From Cyrtodaria siliqua (Eukaryota > Mollusca > Bivalvia > Adapedonta > Hiatellidae), in assembly GCA_037043455.1 (NCBI GenBank), contig JAWPHD010008283.1:53107-117106 (forward strand): a stretch of DNA of 64,000 nucleotides. Reading direction: 5' to 3'. Below, one piece after another: positions 10,705 through 22,039 of the stretch. The notes below the pieces were generated by a model. The model made no database searches, had not been told where the DNA came from, and worked only from the letters and a program-made list of their open reading frames with translations. Made by a program: the position numbers and the translations under genes. Within the stretch, counting starts at the first letter, position 1; each line of letters starts with the position of its first letter.

Positions 10705-10716
10705 CTGACTGTTCCA
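10705..10716 (+). repeat. Target-site duplication of LINE insertion, left
   Basis: CTGACTGTTCCA here and CTGACCGTTCCA at 11460-11471 flank the LINE fragment with one mismatch. In uninterrupted tail copies (for example near 40233 and 45810) this motif occurs only once, so the duplication dates to the insertion. Confidence 0.8.
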
Positions 10717-10939
10717 ATGAATGAATGAATGAATGAATGAATGAATAAATGAATGAATGAATGAATGAATGAATGAATGAATGAATGAATGAATGAAAAT
10801 GAATGAATGAATGAATTAATTAACGAACGAACGAACGAACGAACGAACGAACGAACGAACGAACGAACGAACGAACGAACGAACGAACGAACGAACGAAG
10901 AACGAACGAACGAACGAACGAACGAACGAACGAACGAAT
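10717..10939 (+). repeat. Compound tetranucleotide microsatellite (ATGA)n-(AACG)n-(AATG)n
   Basis: About 220 bases of pure and slightly interrupted tetranucleotides, with a central AACG block. On the minus strand it is (TTCA)n/(TTCG)n and sits exactly at the 3' end of the LINE fragment, so it probably grew from the element's repetitive 3' tail. Frames through it (for example 10605-10976 minus) are artefacts. Confidence 0.9.
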
Positions 10940-11171
10940 GAATGAATGAATGGTGTTTTATGGCACGTCGACACATAAATAGGTCATATTGTGCGCAAAA
11001 ACCGATGTATCATGAAATAATGAAGTTGTAATTATAAATAATGTAAACGTATAAAGATAAAACTATCTACAAATAAGGGATGATATGGTAGCAATATAAA
11101 CTATGTATATATTTAAATCAACAAATGCCCGTCAACAGGCTTGAAAACAAGCTAATTTATATAGGAAAATA

Positions 11172-11459
11172 TTATATTGATTTGTAAAGTCTGATTTCTT
11201 TAAGGAAATCTAAAACAAGACTAAAATCTATAGTATCAAATAACTCTTTCAAGGTATTAACTGTGTAGTATCTTTGTCGCATAGGATCAAAGTCTACACA
11301 TTCCAGCAAGATATGTTTGACCGTTAAGGGTGCAAAACTTGGTATACATTCTGGCAACTGCTCACCTTGTAATAAATATGAATGAGTACAGTGTGTATGC
11401 CCTATCCTGACCCTGGCGAGGACAACTTCCTCTCGACGAATGGGTCTACTAGAAGGACG
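11172..11459 (-). pseudogene. C-terminus of non-LTR retrotransposon RT/RNase H polyprotein
   Basis: The frame contains VVLARVRIGHTHCTHSYLL and LTVKHILLECVDF. This is the region after RNase H, with the His/Cys-rich tail typical of RNase H-bearing LINEs such as I-like and Nimb-like elements. Family assignment beyond that is tentative. It ends at a stop near 11172 and is truncated upstream at the insertion boundary. The first residues of the longer open frame (to 11492) are Penelope-like flank, not LINE. Confidence 0.7.
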
Positions 11460-11640
11460 CTGACCGTTCCAAGGTGGTAGCCCTATAGTCAACCCTTTTA
11501 CGTTTGTGATGTCTTATTTGGCATTTTTTCATCTTTAAAGTTGTTCTTTGTTTTTGTGTGCGTTTGTGGTTGACTGCGTCCTTGAATGCTACTTTTCATG
11601 TTCGATTTTTATATCTATATTAGAAAACAGAGGGTTGTAG
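11460..11640 (+). mobile_element. Remainder of Penelope-like 3' tail
   Basis: It continues the tail split at 10716, with CCGTTCCAAGGTGGTAGCCC and then TGACTGCGTCCTTGAATGCTA, both also present in the tails near 40250-40390 and 45815-45960. Confidence 0.75.
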
Positions 11641-11739
11641 TTGCCTTGTTTGAACTGTTGTGTATATAAGGGCCCCATTATAGATTATCAGAAATACTAT
11701 TTCGCAGAAGTAACACTATCAATGTTTAGGCATGGAGAG

Positions 11740-12050
11740 TGTAGACGTGCATTATTTGCCTGGTCATCGTACACTCAACGGTTCATTATTGTGTTGCTCT
11801 GGTTCTGTCAAGGTTTCTAGAACATTCTTGGAATTCTTTCTAGATTCTTGATTTATATCCATATATTCATCTCCGTGCTATGGTTGTGTGCTTTATTAGC
11901 GTTACCTAGTTTAGTAGGAATTCATTTTTATTTATCCAATGATCCAGATTGTTGGTTGTGCTGGCAATAATGTAATATTTTGGTTTGGTGAACCTTGAAC
12001 CCGGTTTGAACCCCTACAGGGTTTTCTTTCCAAATGGCCGTTCCGTGTCA
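11740..12050 (+). mobile_element. Degenerate second copy of the Penelope-like tail
   Basis: Weakly matches 10430-10715: TTGTTGCTCTGG-type sequence around 11790, then GTGAACCTTGAACCCGGTTT around 11990 and GGCCGTTCCGTG around 12030. It is older and more diverged than its neighbour. Confidence 0.5.
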
Positions 12051-13290
12051 GCAATCCCAATTGAAAGTCATTTTCCGTTGTTGGTTTTCCATTACTTTTA
12101 AACATAGTAGATGTTATTGTTCACTTGTTGATGTAAATGTGTCTTTCGGTGTAGCTTCATGCGTTGACTGTTACACTTTATATTCGACGTGTGCATGTAT
12201 TGTTATTCTGGTTACAGCTATAACAATGATTCAATTAAAATCTCCGACACCAATACCGAGTGTGTCATGTGTTACGCATTTTGTATTCTGCTAAACGTAA
12301 TGTCATTCCAACATTACCTTACCCTTTAAACATATACGCTGAATGCAACCAATGTGTAAGAAGCAAACCTTAATATAGCCCCAGGCAACTCGTTATTGTC
12401 TAATATATTACTGTCATTCTTCATATATAAATCAATAATGAATAGGTTGTTGAGACACATTATCAAAGCAGAGCTATGTTTTATGACGTACGTCATTAAC
12501 ATTTTATTAGATGCATCATACTGTTGTTTTATGTAAATGAGATATGTGTGTGTTAATTTATGTAATTTGCGTTTTAAATATGTATTATGTTTTACGAGCC
12601 GTGCAATTTTTGTAATACAAACACATTTATTCTATCATCACATATTGCTGAAAAAGTTTAACAGTAATACAAACTTAAAAATAGTGAAAAATAAACAATT
12701 ATAGTTGACGCTCGCAATGCCTTTTATTAGTTCATTTATCTGTCTACTGACTGTAAATATTGGATTTTAGTAATTCATACAGTTCAATGTGTACTCTCTA
12801 ATTGACGAACGTTGCATTCTGAATGAGTCTCTACCAAAGGCAATTTTCATGTACATACATTCACACATGGTATAGACGGTATAATAATTATTAATGTATG
12901 TGCACCGTTCAATACTTTGTTTAAATTCGGCTCAGTTTATTTGAGAGATGCCCGCCTCAAAAGAACAATAACGCCCCCAAAATAAAAGAAAACTGTATTA
13001 AAAACATTCATGAAAATGTTTGTATGTGTATGCCATTTGACATATAAGTATTCGAAAGGTGTGCGTGTGTGCGTGCGTGCGTCGAACATACCATTCTGCA
13101 AGTTGTGAATAGTGTTATGTATATATCGGTACTGCTGTGTGTATAATAGTATGATTTACAGTCCAGTCGCATGACATTGCCTTTGGTGTTTGAGTTGTAA
13201 CTGTTGCTAAGTGAAGGTGTGCATAGGCACATTATACAGCGGCATACAGGTCGTAATTGGAATATTAATTGGATACCGAAGTGTTAAACT
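12050..13290. other. Non-coding AT-rich DNA
   Basis: No gene is supported. Frames at 12034-12294 (plus) and 13008-13232 (minus) are short and of ordinary composition. A short GT/GC run lies at 13060-13083. Confidence 0.6.
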
Positions 13291-13293
13291 TAC

Positions 13294-13530
13294 CATCGAT
13301 GATCCCTGTAGTTGATGGAGTAGTGATCGATGTTGTTGTCGGTATCGTTGTTGGTGTTAATGTCGGTGTCGGAGTAGTAGACGGTGTTGTTGTCGATGTG
13401 GTTGTTGGTGTTGGTGTCGGTGTAGTTGAAGCTGTTGTCGTCGGTGTGGTTGTCGGTGAGATCGTAGGTATTGCATTCGTTGTTGTAGTCGGTGTGGTTG
13501 TCGGTGTTGTTGATGTCGAAATAGATGTAA
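13294..13530 (-). CDS. Candidate host exon: Thr/Pro-rich mucin-like segment
   Basis: On the minus strand a good acceptor (TTGTTTCTTTCAG) precedes base 13530, and a consensus donor (GATG|GTAAGT) follows base 13294. The exon is 237 bases, exactly 79 codons, phase 1 at both ends. That symmetry is typical of exons in secreted modular proteins. It encodes almost only Thr, Pro, Ser and Ile in degenerate units such as TTTPTTT and TPTPTPTTT, a composition that would carry dense O-glycosylation. It ends GIIDG. The best upstream partner is the phase-1 signal-peptide exon at 22967-23039. The alternative is an untranslated GTT/GTC-type minisatellite with chance splice sites. I cannot see further downstream exons. 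Confidence 0.5.
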
Positions 13531-13559
13531 CTGAAAGAAACAATGGTTGATACGTTTTA

Positions 13560-14139
13560 TTATTATTTGATTAAAACTATGATATTGTATTATAAATATG
13601 TATAAAACAGTTTACGATTGAAAAGAAAAGGCATAACGATGTTATCCGAATGATGTCCTAAAATTAATTCGTGTGACAACATTTTGATAAAGAAAACTGA
13701 AAGTAAAGCAATATAAATACACACTGATTACTTATTCCATATCTTTAACTCTTGAAAGTAGGCCGTGTCCATTCAAAACACGGTATGCTTTAAGCATATG
13801 TTATTGGTAATATTTTATATACGGAGAAATATGAACATATACACGATATAAGTTTATACTGATAAATGGGTGGGGTAACACGTTCTACAAACATTATAAT
13901 AAACCCTTTCCACAGATGACAAAATGTTATATTGCTGTATGAGAATACATTTAGAGTAATACAGGAGATGGTGATGTAAGAGAACGTAACACTCCTGCAT
14001 TGTTTAAGATTGGAGTCCGTTTTAAATCAATTTACTGAATTCACGAAGCGCCGTTTATAAATTGAAAAGATGATTTGCAAGCTGCATGCGATTGGATTAT
14101 GGCAGAGCAAAGTGTTATATTTAGCATTAGTATTGTTAT
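13560..14139. other. Non-coding, probably intronic DNA
   Basis: No ORF, repeat or RNA gene is apparent. It would be intronic if the two minus-strand exons belong to one gene. Confidence 0.5.
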
Positions 14140-17050
14140 ATTTAACGGAAGAGTGGAGTGTTATCTTCAGGGCTAGTGTTGTTGCCTTAAACTGAAGTGT
14201 TGAGAGTTATCGTCAGGGTTAGTGTTGTTACATCAAACTGAATAGTTGAGTGTCATCTTCAGGGCTAGTCTTGTTACCTTAAACTGAAGAGTTGAGTGTT
14301 ATCTTCAAGGCTCGTAGTGTAACCTTAAACTGAAGAGTTCAGTGTTATTTTCAAGGCTAGTTTTGTTACATTAAACTGAAGAGTTGAGTGTTATCTTCAG
14401 GGCTAGTGTTGTTACCTTAAACTGAAGAGATGAGTGTTATCGTTAGGGTTAGTGGTGTTACCTTAAACTGAAGAGTTGATGGTTATCTGCAGGAACGTGT
14501 TGTTACCTTAAACTGAAGAGTTGAGTGTTATCTTCAAGGCCAGACTTGTTACATTAAACGGAAGAGTTGATTGTTATCTTCAGGGCTAGTGTTGTTGCCT
14601 TACACTGAAGAATTGATTGTTATCTTCAAGGGTAGTGTCGTTACCTTAAACTGAAGAGTTGAGTGTTATCTCCAGGGCTCGTGTTGTTACCTTAAACTGA
14701 AGAGTTGAGTGTTATTTTCAGGGCTAGCGTTGTTACCTTAACCTGAACAGTTGAGTGTTATTTTCGAGGATAGTGTTGTTACCTTAAACTGAAGAGTTGA
14801 GTGTTATCTTCAGCGCTAGTGTTGTTACCTTAAACTGAAGAGTTGATTGTTATATTCAAGGCTAGTGTTGTTACCTTAAACTGAAGAGTTGAGTTTTATC
14901 TCCAGAGCTAGTGTTGTTACCTTAAACTGAAGAGTTGACTGTTATCTTCAGGGCTCGTGTTGTTACCTTAAACTGAAGAGTTGAGTGTTAATTCAGGGCC
15001 CGTGTTGTTAACTTAAACTGAAGAGTTGAGTGTTATCTTCAGGGCTAGTGTTGTTACCTTAAACTGAAGAGTTGAGTGTTAATGTTAGGGTTAGTGTTGT
15101 TACCTTAAACTGAATGTTTGATTGATATATTCAGGGCTATTGTTGTTACCTTCAACTGAAGAGTCGAGTGGTATCGTTAGGGTTAGTGTTGTAACCTTAA
15201 ACTGAAGAGTTGAATGTTATATTCAGGGCTAGTGTTATTACCTTAAACTGAAGAGTTGAGTGCTATATTCAGTGCTAGTGTTGTTACCTTAAAATGAAGA
15301 GATGAGTGTTATCTTCAGCGCTAGTGTTGTTTCCTTAACTGACGAGTTGATTGTTATATTCAGGTTTAGTGTTGTAACCTTAAACTGAAGAGATGAGTGT
15401 TATCTTCGGGGCTAGTTTTGTCACCATAAACTGAAGAATTTAGTGTTATTTTCAGCGCTAATGTTGTTACCTTCAACTGAAGAGTTGAATGTTATCTTTA
15501 GCGCTAGTGTTGTTACCCTAAACTGAAGAGTTGAGTGTTGTCTTCAGGGCTCGTGTTGTTACCTTAAACTGAAGAGTTGAGTGTTATCTTCAGGGCTCGT
15601 TTTGTTACCTTAAACTGAAGAGTTGAGTGTTATCTTTAGGGCTCGTGTTGTTACATTAAACACAAGAGTTGAGTGTTAACCTCAGGGCTCGTGTTGTTGT
15701 CTTAAACTGACGAGTTGATTGTTATCTTCAAGGCTAGTTTGGTTACCTTAAACTGAAGAAATGAGTGTTATCTTCAGCGCTAGTGTTGTTACCTTAAACT
15801 GAAGAGTCGAGTGTTATCTTCAGGGCTAGTGTTGTTACCTTAACTGAAGAGTTGAGTGTTATCTTTAAGGCTAGTGTTGTTATCTTAAACTGAAGAGTTG
15901 AGTGTTATCTTCATCGCTAGTGTTGTTATCTTAAACTGAAGAGTTGGGTGTTATCTTCAGCGCTAGAGTTGTTACCTTAAACTGAAGAGTTGAGTGTTAT
16001 CTTCAGGGCTAGTGTTGTTACCTTAACTGAAGAGTTGAGTGTTATCTTCAAGGCTAGTGTTGTTACCTTAAACTGAAGAGTTGAGTGTTATCTTCAGCGC
16101 TAGTGTTGTTATCTTAAACTGAAGAGTTGGGTGTTATCTTCAGCGCTAGTGTGGTTACCTTAAACTTAAGAGTTGAGTGTTATCTTCAGGGCTAGTGTTG
16201 TTACCTTAATCTGAAGAGTTGGGTGTTATCTTCAAGGCTAGTGTTGTTATCTTAAATTGAAAAGTTGAGTGTTATCTTCAGGGCTAGTGTTGTTACCTTA
16301 AACTGACGTGTTGATTGTTATCTTCAAGGCTAGATTTGTTACCTTAAACTGAAGAGTTACGTGTTATCTTTAGCGCTAGTGTTGTTACCTTAAACTAACG
16401 AGATGATTGTTATCTCCAAGGCTAGTTTCGTTACCTTAAACTGAAGCGTTGAGTGTTATCTTCAAGGCTAGTATTGTTACCTTAAACTGAGGAGTTAGGT
16501 GTTATCTTCAAGGCTAGTGTTGTTACCTTAAACTGAAAAGTTGAGTGTTATCTTTAGCGCTAGTGTTGTTACCTTAACCTAACGAGTTGATTGTTATCTC
16601 CAATGCTAGTTTTGTTACCTTAAACTGAAGAGTTGAGTGTTATCTTCAGGGCTAGTGTTGTTACCTTAAACTGAAGAGATGAGTGTTATCTTCGGGGCTA
16701 GTGTTGTTCCCTTAAGCTGAAGGGTTTAGTGTTATTTTCAGCGCTAATATTGTTATCTTAACCTGAAGGGTTGAGTGTTATCGTTAGGGATAGTGTTGTT
16801 ACCATAAACGCAAGAGTTGATTGTTATCTTCAGGGTTCGTGTTGTTACCTTAAACTGGAGAGCTTAATGTTATATTCAACGCTAATGTTGTTACCTTAGA
16901 CTAAAGAGTTGAGTGTCATCTGCAGGGCTAGTGTTGTTACCTTAAACTCAAAAGTTGATTGTTTTCTTCAGGGTTCGTGTTGTTACCTTAAACTGAAGAG
17001 TTGAGTGTTATCTTCAGGGCTCGTGTTGTTATCTTAAACTGAAGAGTTGA

Positions 17051-19856
17051 GTGTTATCCTCCGGGCTCGTGTTGTTACCTTAAACTGAAGAATTGATTGT
17101 TATCTTCAGGGCTCGTGTTGTTACCTTAAACTGAAGAGTTGAGTGTTACTTTCAAGGCTAGTGTTGTTACCTTAAACTGAAAGGTTTAGTGTTATCTTCA
17201 AGGCTAGTGTTGTTACATTAAACTGAAGAGTTGAGTGTTATCTTCAGGGCTCGTGTTGTTATCTTAATCTGAAAAGTTGATTGTTATCCTCAGGGCTCGT
17301 GTTGTTACCTTAAACTGAAGAGTTGAATGTTATCTTCAAGGATATTGTTGTTACCCTAAACTGAAGGGTTCAGTGTTATCTTCAAGGCTAGTGTTGTTAC
17401 CTTAAACTGAAGAGTTGAGTGTTATCTTAAGGGCTCGTGTTGTGACCTTAAACTGAAGAGTTGTGTGTTATCTTCAAGGCTAGTGTTGTTACCTTAAACT
17501 GAAGAGTTGAGTGTTATCTTCAGGGCTCGTGTTGTTATCTTAAACTGAAGAGTTGATTGTTATCTTTAAGGCTCGTGTTGTCACCTTAAACAGAAGAGTT
17601 GAGTGTTATCTTCAAAGCTATTGTTGTTACCTTAAACTGAAGAGCTGAGTGTTATCTTCAAAGCTAGTGTTGTTACCTTAAACTGAAGAGTTCAGTGTTA
17701 TCTTCAGTGCTACTATTTTTACCTTAAATTAAAGAGATGAGTGTTATCTTCAAAGCTAGTGTCGTTACCTTAAACTGAAAAGTTGAGTGTTATCTTCAGC
17801 GCTAGTGTCGTTACCTTAAACTGAAAAGTTGAGTGTTATCTTCAGCGCTAGTGTCGTTACCTTAAACTGAGAAGTTGAGTGTTATCTTCAGTGCTAGTAT
17901 TTTTACCTTAAACTGAAGAGCTGAGTGTTATCTTCAAAGCTAGTGTTGTTAACTTAAACTGAAGAGTTGAGTGTTATCTTCAGCGCTAGTGTTGTTACCT
18001 TAAACTGAAGAGTTGAGTGTTATCCTCCGGGCTCGTGTGGTTACCTTAAACTGAAGAATTGATTGTTATCTTCAGGGCTCGTGTTGTTACCTTAAACTGA
18101 AGAGTTGAGTGTTACTTTCAAGGCTAGTGTTGTTACCTTAAACTGAAAGGTTTAGTGTTATCTTCAAGGCTAGTGTTGTTACATTAAACTGAAAAGTTGA
18201 GTGTTATCTTCAGGGCTCGTGTTGTTATCTTAATCTGAAAAGTTGATTGTTATCCTCAGGGCTCGTGTTGTTACCTTAAACTGAAGAGTTGAATGTTATC
18301 TTCAAGGATATTGTTGTTACCCTAAACTGAAGGGTTGAGTGTTATCTTCAAGGCTATTGTTGTTACCTTAAACTGAAGAGTTGAGTGTTATCTTAAGGGC
18401 TCGTGTTGTGACCTTAAACTGAAGAGTTGTGTGTTATCTTCAAGGCTAGTGTTGTTACCTTAAACTAAAGAGTTGAGTGTTATCTTCAGGGCTCGTGTTG
18501 TTATCTTAAACTGAAGAGTTGATTGTTATCTTCAAGGCTCGTGTTGTCACCTTAAACAGAAGAGTTGAGTGTTATCTTCAAAGCTATTGTTGTTACCTTA
18601 AACTGAAGAGCTGAGCGTTATCTTCAAAGCTAGTGTTGTTACCTTAAACTGAAGAGTTCAGTGTTATCTTCTGTGCTAGTATTTTTACCTTAAATTAAAG
18701 AGATGAGTGTTATCTTCAAAGCTAGTGTCGTTACCTTAAACTGAAAAGTTGAGTGTTATCTTCAGCGCTAGTGTCGTTACCTTAAACTGAAAAGTTGAGT
18801 GTTATCTTCAGCGCTAGTGTCGTTACCTTAAACTGAGAAGTTGAGTGTTATCTTCAGTGCTAGTATTTTTACCTTAAACTGAAGAGCTGAGTGTTATCTT
18901 CAAAGCTAGTGTTGTTACCTTAAACTGAAGAGTTGAGTGTTATCTTCAGCGCTAGTGTTGTTACCTTAAACTGAAGAGTTGAGTGTTATCCTCCGGGCTC
19001 GTGTTGTTACCCTAAACTGAAGAATTGATTGTTATCTTCAGGGCTCGTGTTGTTACCTTAAACTGAAGAGTTGAGTGTTACTTTCAAGGCTAGTGTTGTT
19101 ACCTTAAACTGAAAGGTTTAGTGTTATCTCCAAGGCTAGTGTTGTTACATTAAACTGAAGAGTTGAGTGTTATCTTCGGGGCTCGTGTTGTTATCTTAAT
19201 CTGAAAAGTTGATTGTTATCCTCAGGGCTCGTGTTGTTACCTTAAACTGAAGAGTTGAATGTTATCTTCAAGGATATTGTTGTTACCCTAAACTGAAGGG
19301 TTGAGTGTTATCTTCAAGGCTAGTGTTGTTACCTTAAACTGAAGAGTTGAGTGTTATCTTAAGGGCTCGTGTTGTGACCTTCAACTGAAGAGTTGTGTGT
19401 TATCTTCAAGGCTAGTGTTGTTACCTTAAACTGAAGAGTTGAGTGTTATCTTCAGGGCTCGTGTTGTTATCTTAAACTGAAGAGTTGATTGTTATCTTCA
19501 AGGCTCGTGTTGTCACCTTAAACAGAAGAGTTGAGTGTTATCTTCAAAGCTATTGTTGTTACCTTAAACTGAAGAGCTGAGCGTTATCTTCAAAGCTAGT
19601 GTTGTTACCTTAAACTGAAAAGTTGAGTGTTATCTTCAGCGCTAGTGTCGTTACCTTAAACTGAAAAGTTGAGTGTTATCTTCAGCGCTAGTGTCGTTAC
19701 CTTAAACTGAGAAGTTGAGTGTTATCTTCAGTGCTAGTATGTTTACCTTAAACTGAAGAGCTGAGTGTTATCTTCAAAGCTAGTGTTGTTACCTTAAACT
19801 GAAGAGTTGAGTGTTATCTTCAGCGCTAGTGTTGTTACCTTAAACTGAAGAGTTGA
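17051..19856 (+). repeat. 966-bp higher-order repeat inside the 46-bp minisatellite
   Basis: The marker variant GTGTTATCCTCCGGGCTCGTG starts at 17051, 18017 and 18983, exactly 966 bases apart (21 x 46). The order of variant units between the markers is the same in each period. The third period lacks two units (92 bases) near 19610, so it ends about 19856. Confidence 0.9.
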
Positions 19857-20164
19857 GTGTTATCTTCAGCGCAGTATTGTTACCTTAAACTGAAGAGCTG
19901 AGTGTTATCTTCAAAGCCAGTGTGTTAACCTTAAACTGAAGAGTTGAGTGCTATCTTCAGGGCTAGTGTTGTTACCTTAAACTGAAGAGTTGAGTGTTAT
20001 CTTCAAGGCTAGTGTTGTTTCCTTAAACTGAAGTGTTGAGTCTTATCTTCAGGGCTCGTGTTGTTACCTTAAACTGAACAATTGATTGTTAACCTCAGGG
20101 CTCGAGTTGTTACCTTAAACTGAAGTGTTGAGTGTTATCCTCAGGGCTCGTGTTGTTACCTTAA

Positions 20165-20715
20165 ACGGAAGAATTGATTGTTATCTTCAGTGCTAGTCTT
20201 GTTACCTTAAACTGAAGAGTTGAGTGTTATGTTCAGCGCTAGTGTTGTTACCTTGAACAGAAGAGTTAAGTGTTATCTTCAGGGCTCGTGTTGTTACATT
20301 AAACTGAATAGTTGAATATTATTTTCAGGGCTAGTGTTGTTACCTTTAACTAAAGAGTTGAATATTATCTTCAGGGCTCGTGTTGTTACCTTAAACTAAA
20401 GAGTTGAGTGTTATCTTCAAGGCTAGTGTTGTTACATTAAACGGAAGAATTGATTGTTATCTTCAGTGCTAGTCTTGTTACCTTAAACTGAAGAGTTGAG
20501 TGTTATGTTCAGCGCTAGTGTTGTTACCTTGAACAGAAGAGTTAAGTGTTATCTTCAGGGCTCGTGTTGTTACCTTAAACGGAAGAATTAATTGTTATCT
20601 TCAGTGCTAGTCTTGTTACCTTAAACTGAAGAGTTGAGTGTTATGTTCAGCGCTAGTGTTGTTACCTTGAACGGAAGAGTTAAGTGTTATCTTCAGGGCT
20701 CGTGTTGTTACATTA
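20165..20715 (+). repeat. Second, shorter higher-order duplication in the minisatellite
   Basis: The variant ACGGAAGAATTGATTG recurs at 20165 and 20441 and, as ACGGAAGAATTAATTG, at 20579. These offsets are 276 and 138 bases (6 and 3 units), each followed by the same variant order (GTGCTAGTCTT, then TTATGTTCAGCGC, then CCTTGAAC). Confidence 0.8.
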
Positions 20716-21800
20716 AACTGAATAGTTGAATATTATTTTCAGGGCTAGTGTTGTAACCTTAAACTAAAGAGTTGAATATTATCTTCAGGGCTCGTGTTGT
20801 TACCTTAAACTGGAGGGTTTAGTGTTAACTTCAAAGCTAGTGTTGTTACCTTAAACTGAAGAGTTGAGTGTTATCTTCAGCGCTAGTGTTGTTACCTTAA
20901 ACTGAAGAGTTGAGTGTTATCTTCAAGGCTAGTTTTGTTACCTTAAACTGAAGAGATGAGTGTTATCTTCAAGGCTAGTGTTGTTACCTTAAACTGAAGA
21001 GTTGAGTGTTATCCTCATCGCTAGTGTTGTTACCTTAAGCTGAAGAGTTGTGTGTTATCTTCAGAGCTAGTGTTGTTACCTTAAACTGAAGAGTTGAGTG
21101 TTATCGTCAGGGCTGATCTTGTTACCTTAAACTGAAGAGTTGAGTGTTGTCGTCAGGGCTGGTCTTGTTACCTTAAACTGAAAGGTTGAGTGTTATCTTC
21201 TTGGTTATTGTTGTTACCTTAAACTGAAGTGTTGAGTGTTATCGTTACGGTTTGTTTAACGGAAGTTGAGTGTTACACGTATCTTTAGGGCTTGTGTTGT
21301 TACTTTTAATCGAAGACTTTTGTATTACCTGTATTTTTAGGTATGTATCTTTCACCTTCCATGTGATGGTTAAACCGATATGTACATGGTATACACATAC
21401 TTATATAGTATAGCACAATTTCAGAAGTTTTCACATAAGTGTGTGTTTTGTAATGTTTTTGTTTTTTTGTTTTTTGTTACACTACATAACTTCTCTTGCT
21501 TGTTTCCTGAACTATATAAGCGTCCCTGTCATTTTATCTGCCAAGCTATTTGATTTAAATATGCGATTTATGCAGTGAGTAACACAAATCTCGTTTAATT
21601 TTTTGTCTGTAATGCTGGCGGCATTTAGGTCATCCTGCAATACTATAGGGCCATTGTATCCGTTTTTGCAATACAAAGGTTTTTAATTCAATTTGATAAC
21701 GACATCACCTAATAAAGGAAACAGTCAGAAAGTATAATATCGCTTAAGCTGATGCTAGGCGGCGTTGGAGGTATTACATCTTATAATTACCTCCCATGAG

Positions 21801-21823
21801 CAGACTCAAGAAAAATGAGTCTG
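21801..21823 (+). repeat. Hairpin of dispersed repeat, copy 1
   Basis: CAGACTCA and TGAGTCTG form an 8-bp perfect stem with a 7-base A-rich loop. The flanks (CTCCCATGAG before, CTATTTTTCAATCTTGTTTG after) recur with the other copies. Confidence 0.8.
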
Positions 21824-22016
21824 CTATTTTTCAATCTTGTTTGTGTTTTTTGATGCCAAGGAATCACCTTTTCAGTATTTATTGACATTCACACTAGTGT
21901 TTGCTTAGTGCTGTGTGGCGGCCGTAAAAAGTTGCCCCGACCACAAATCAGTAGTGTTATTACTTACTGGTCCTTTGGAGATCATAAAGCCCAAACTTCG
22001 TGGCTTTAAAGTAGGA

Positions 22017-22039
22017 TAGACTCAACAAAACCGAGTCTA
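22017..22039 (+). repeat. Hairpin of dispersed repeat, copy 2
   Basis: TAGACTC - AACAAAACC - GAGTCTA, a 7-bp stem with a 9-base loop, followed by CTACTTTTATCTTTTGTTTG. Both stem arms differ from copy 1 at the outer pair yet still pair (T-A for C-G). Confidence 0.8.

Larger units (their letters stand above)
7806..10716 (+). pseudogene. Decayed Penelope-like (probable) retroelement, upstream and RT parts
   Basis: A single retroelement ORF can be followed through at least four frames broken by stops and indels: 7898-8416, 8515-8911, 9050-9430 and 9473-10175. The N-terminal part has no motif I can name. The frame at 8687-8911 contains VVPADKAANNVIIA, and about 9055-9110 encodes LPTMYWIPKLHKNPYKA, a conserved block before RT. 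The RT core is described separately. The tail (10270-10716) encodes a weakly conserved C-terminus and then a non-coding 3' region that recurs at least five times in this window. The GIPMGTNCAPL-type RT is common in invertebrate genomes. I place it with Penelope-like elements by resemblance only; no GIY-YIG endonuclease is visible. Confidence 0.65.
10717..11459 (-). mobile_element. 5'-truncated LINE inserted in the Penelope-like tail
   Basis: Read on the minus strand, the element runs from 11459 through the end of its ORF, a ~230-base 3' UTR and the tetranucleotide tail, and is bounded by a 12-base target-site duplication. Only the final ~95 codons remain, the usual outcome of abortive target-primed reverse transcription. 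Confidence 0.8.
14140..21310 (+). repeat. Giant 46-bp minisatellite (~155 units)
   Basis: The unit is about 46 bases and reads GAAGAGTTGAGTGTTATCTT, then CAGGGCTAGTGTTGTTACCT, then TAAACT. It is tandemly repeated with point variants (CTCGTG/CTAGTG, TCTTCAAGG/TCTTCAGCG, TTGATTG/TTGAGTG) from about 14140 to 21310. The edge units are the most diverged, as expected when unequal exchange homogenises the centre. Every unit contains stops, so it is not coding. It has no unique spacers, so it is not CRISPR-like. It lies inside the inferred intron between 22967 and 13530. Confidence 0.97.

Noticed and set aside
10605..10976. 123-codon minus frame rich in FVRS and FIHS repeats
   Set aside because: Pure translation of the tetranucleotide microsatellite.
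13269..13550. Plus-strand Val/Gly-rich frame
   Set aside because: Antisense of the Thr/Pro repeat. The splice sites and plausible composition are on the minus strand.
14140..21310. 46-bp repeats as a CRISPR array or coding repeat
   Set aside because: The units abut without unique spacers, each carries stops on both strands, and the sequence context is eukaryotic.
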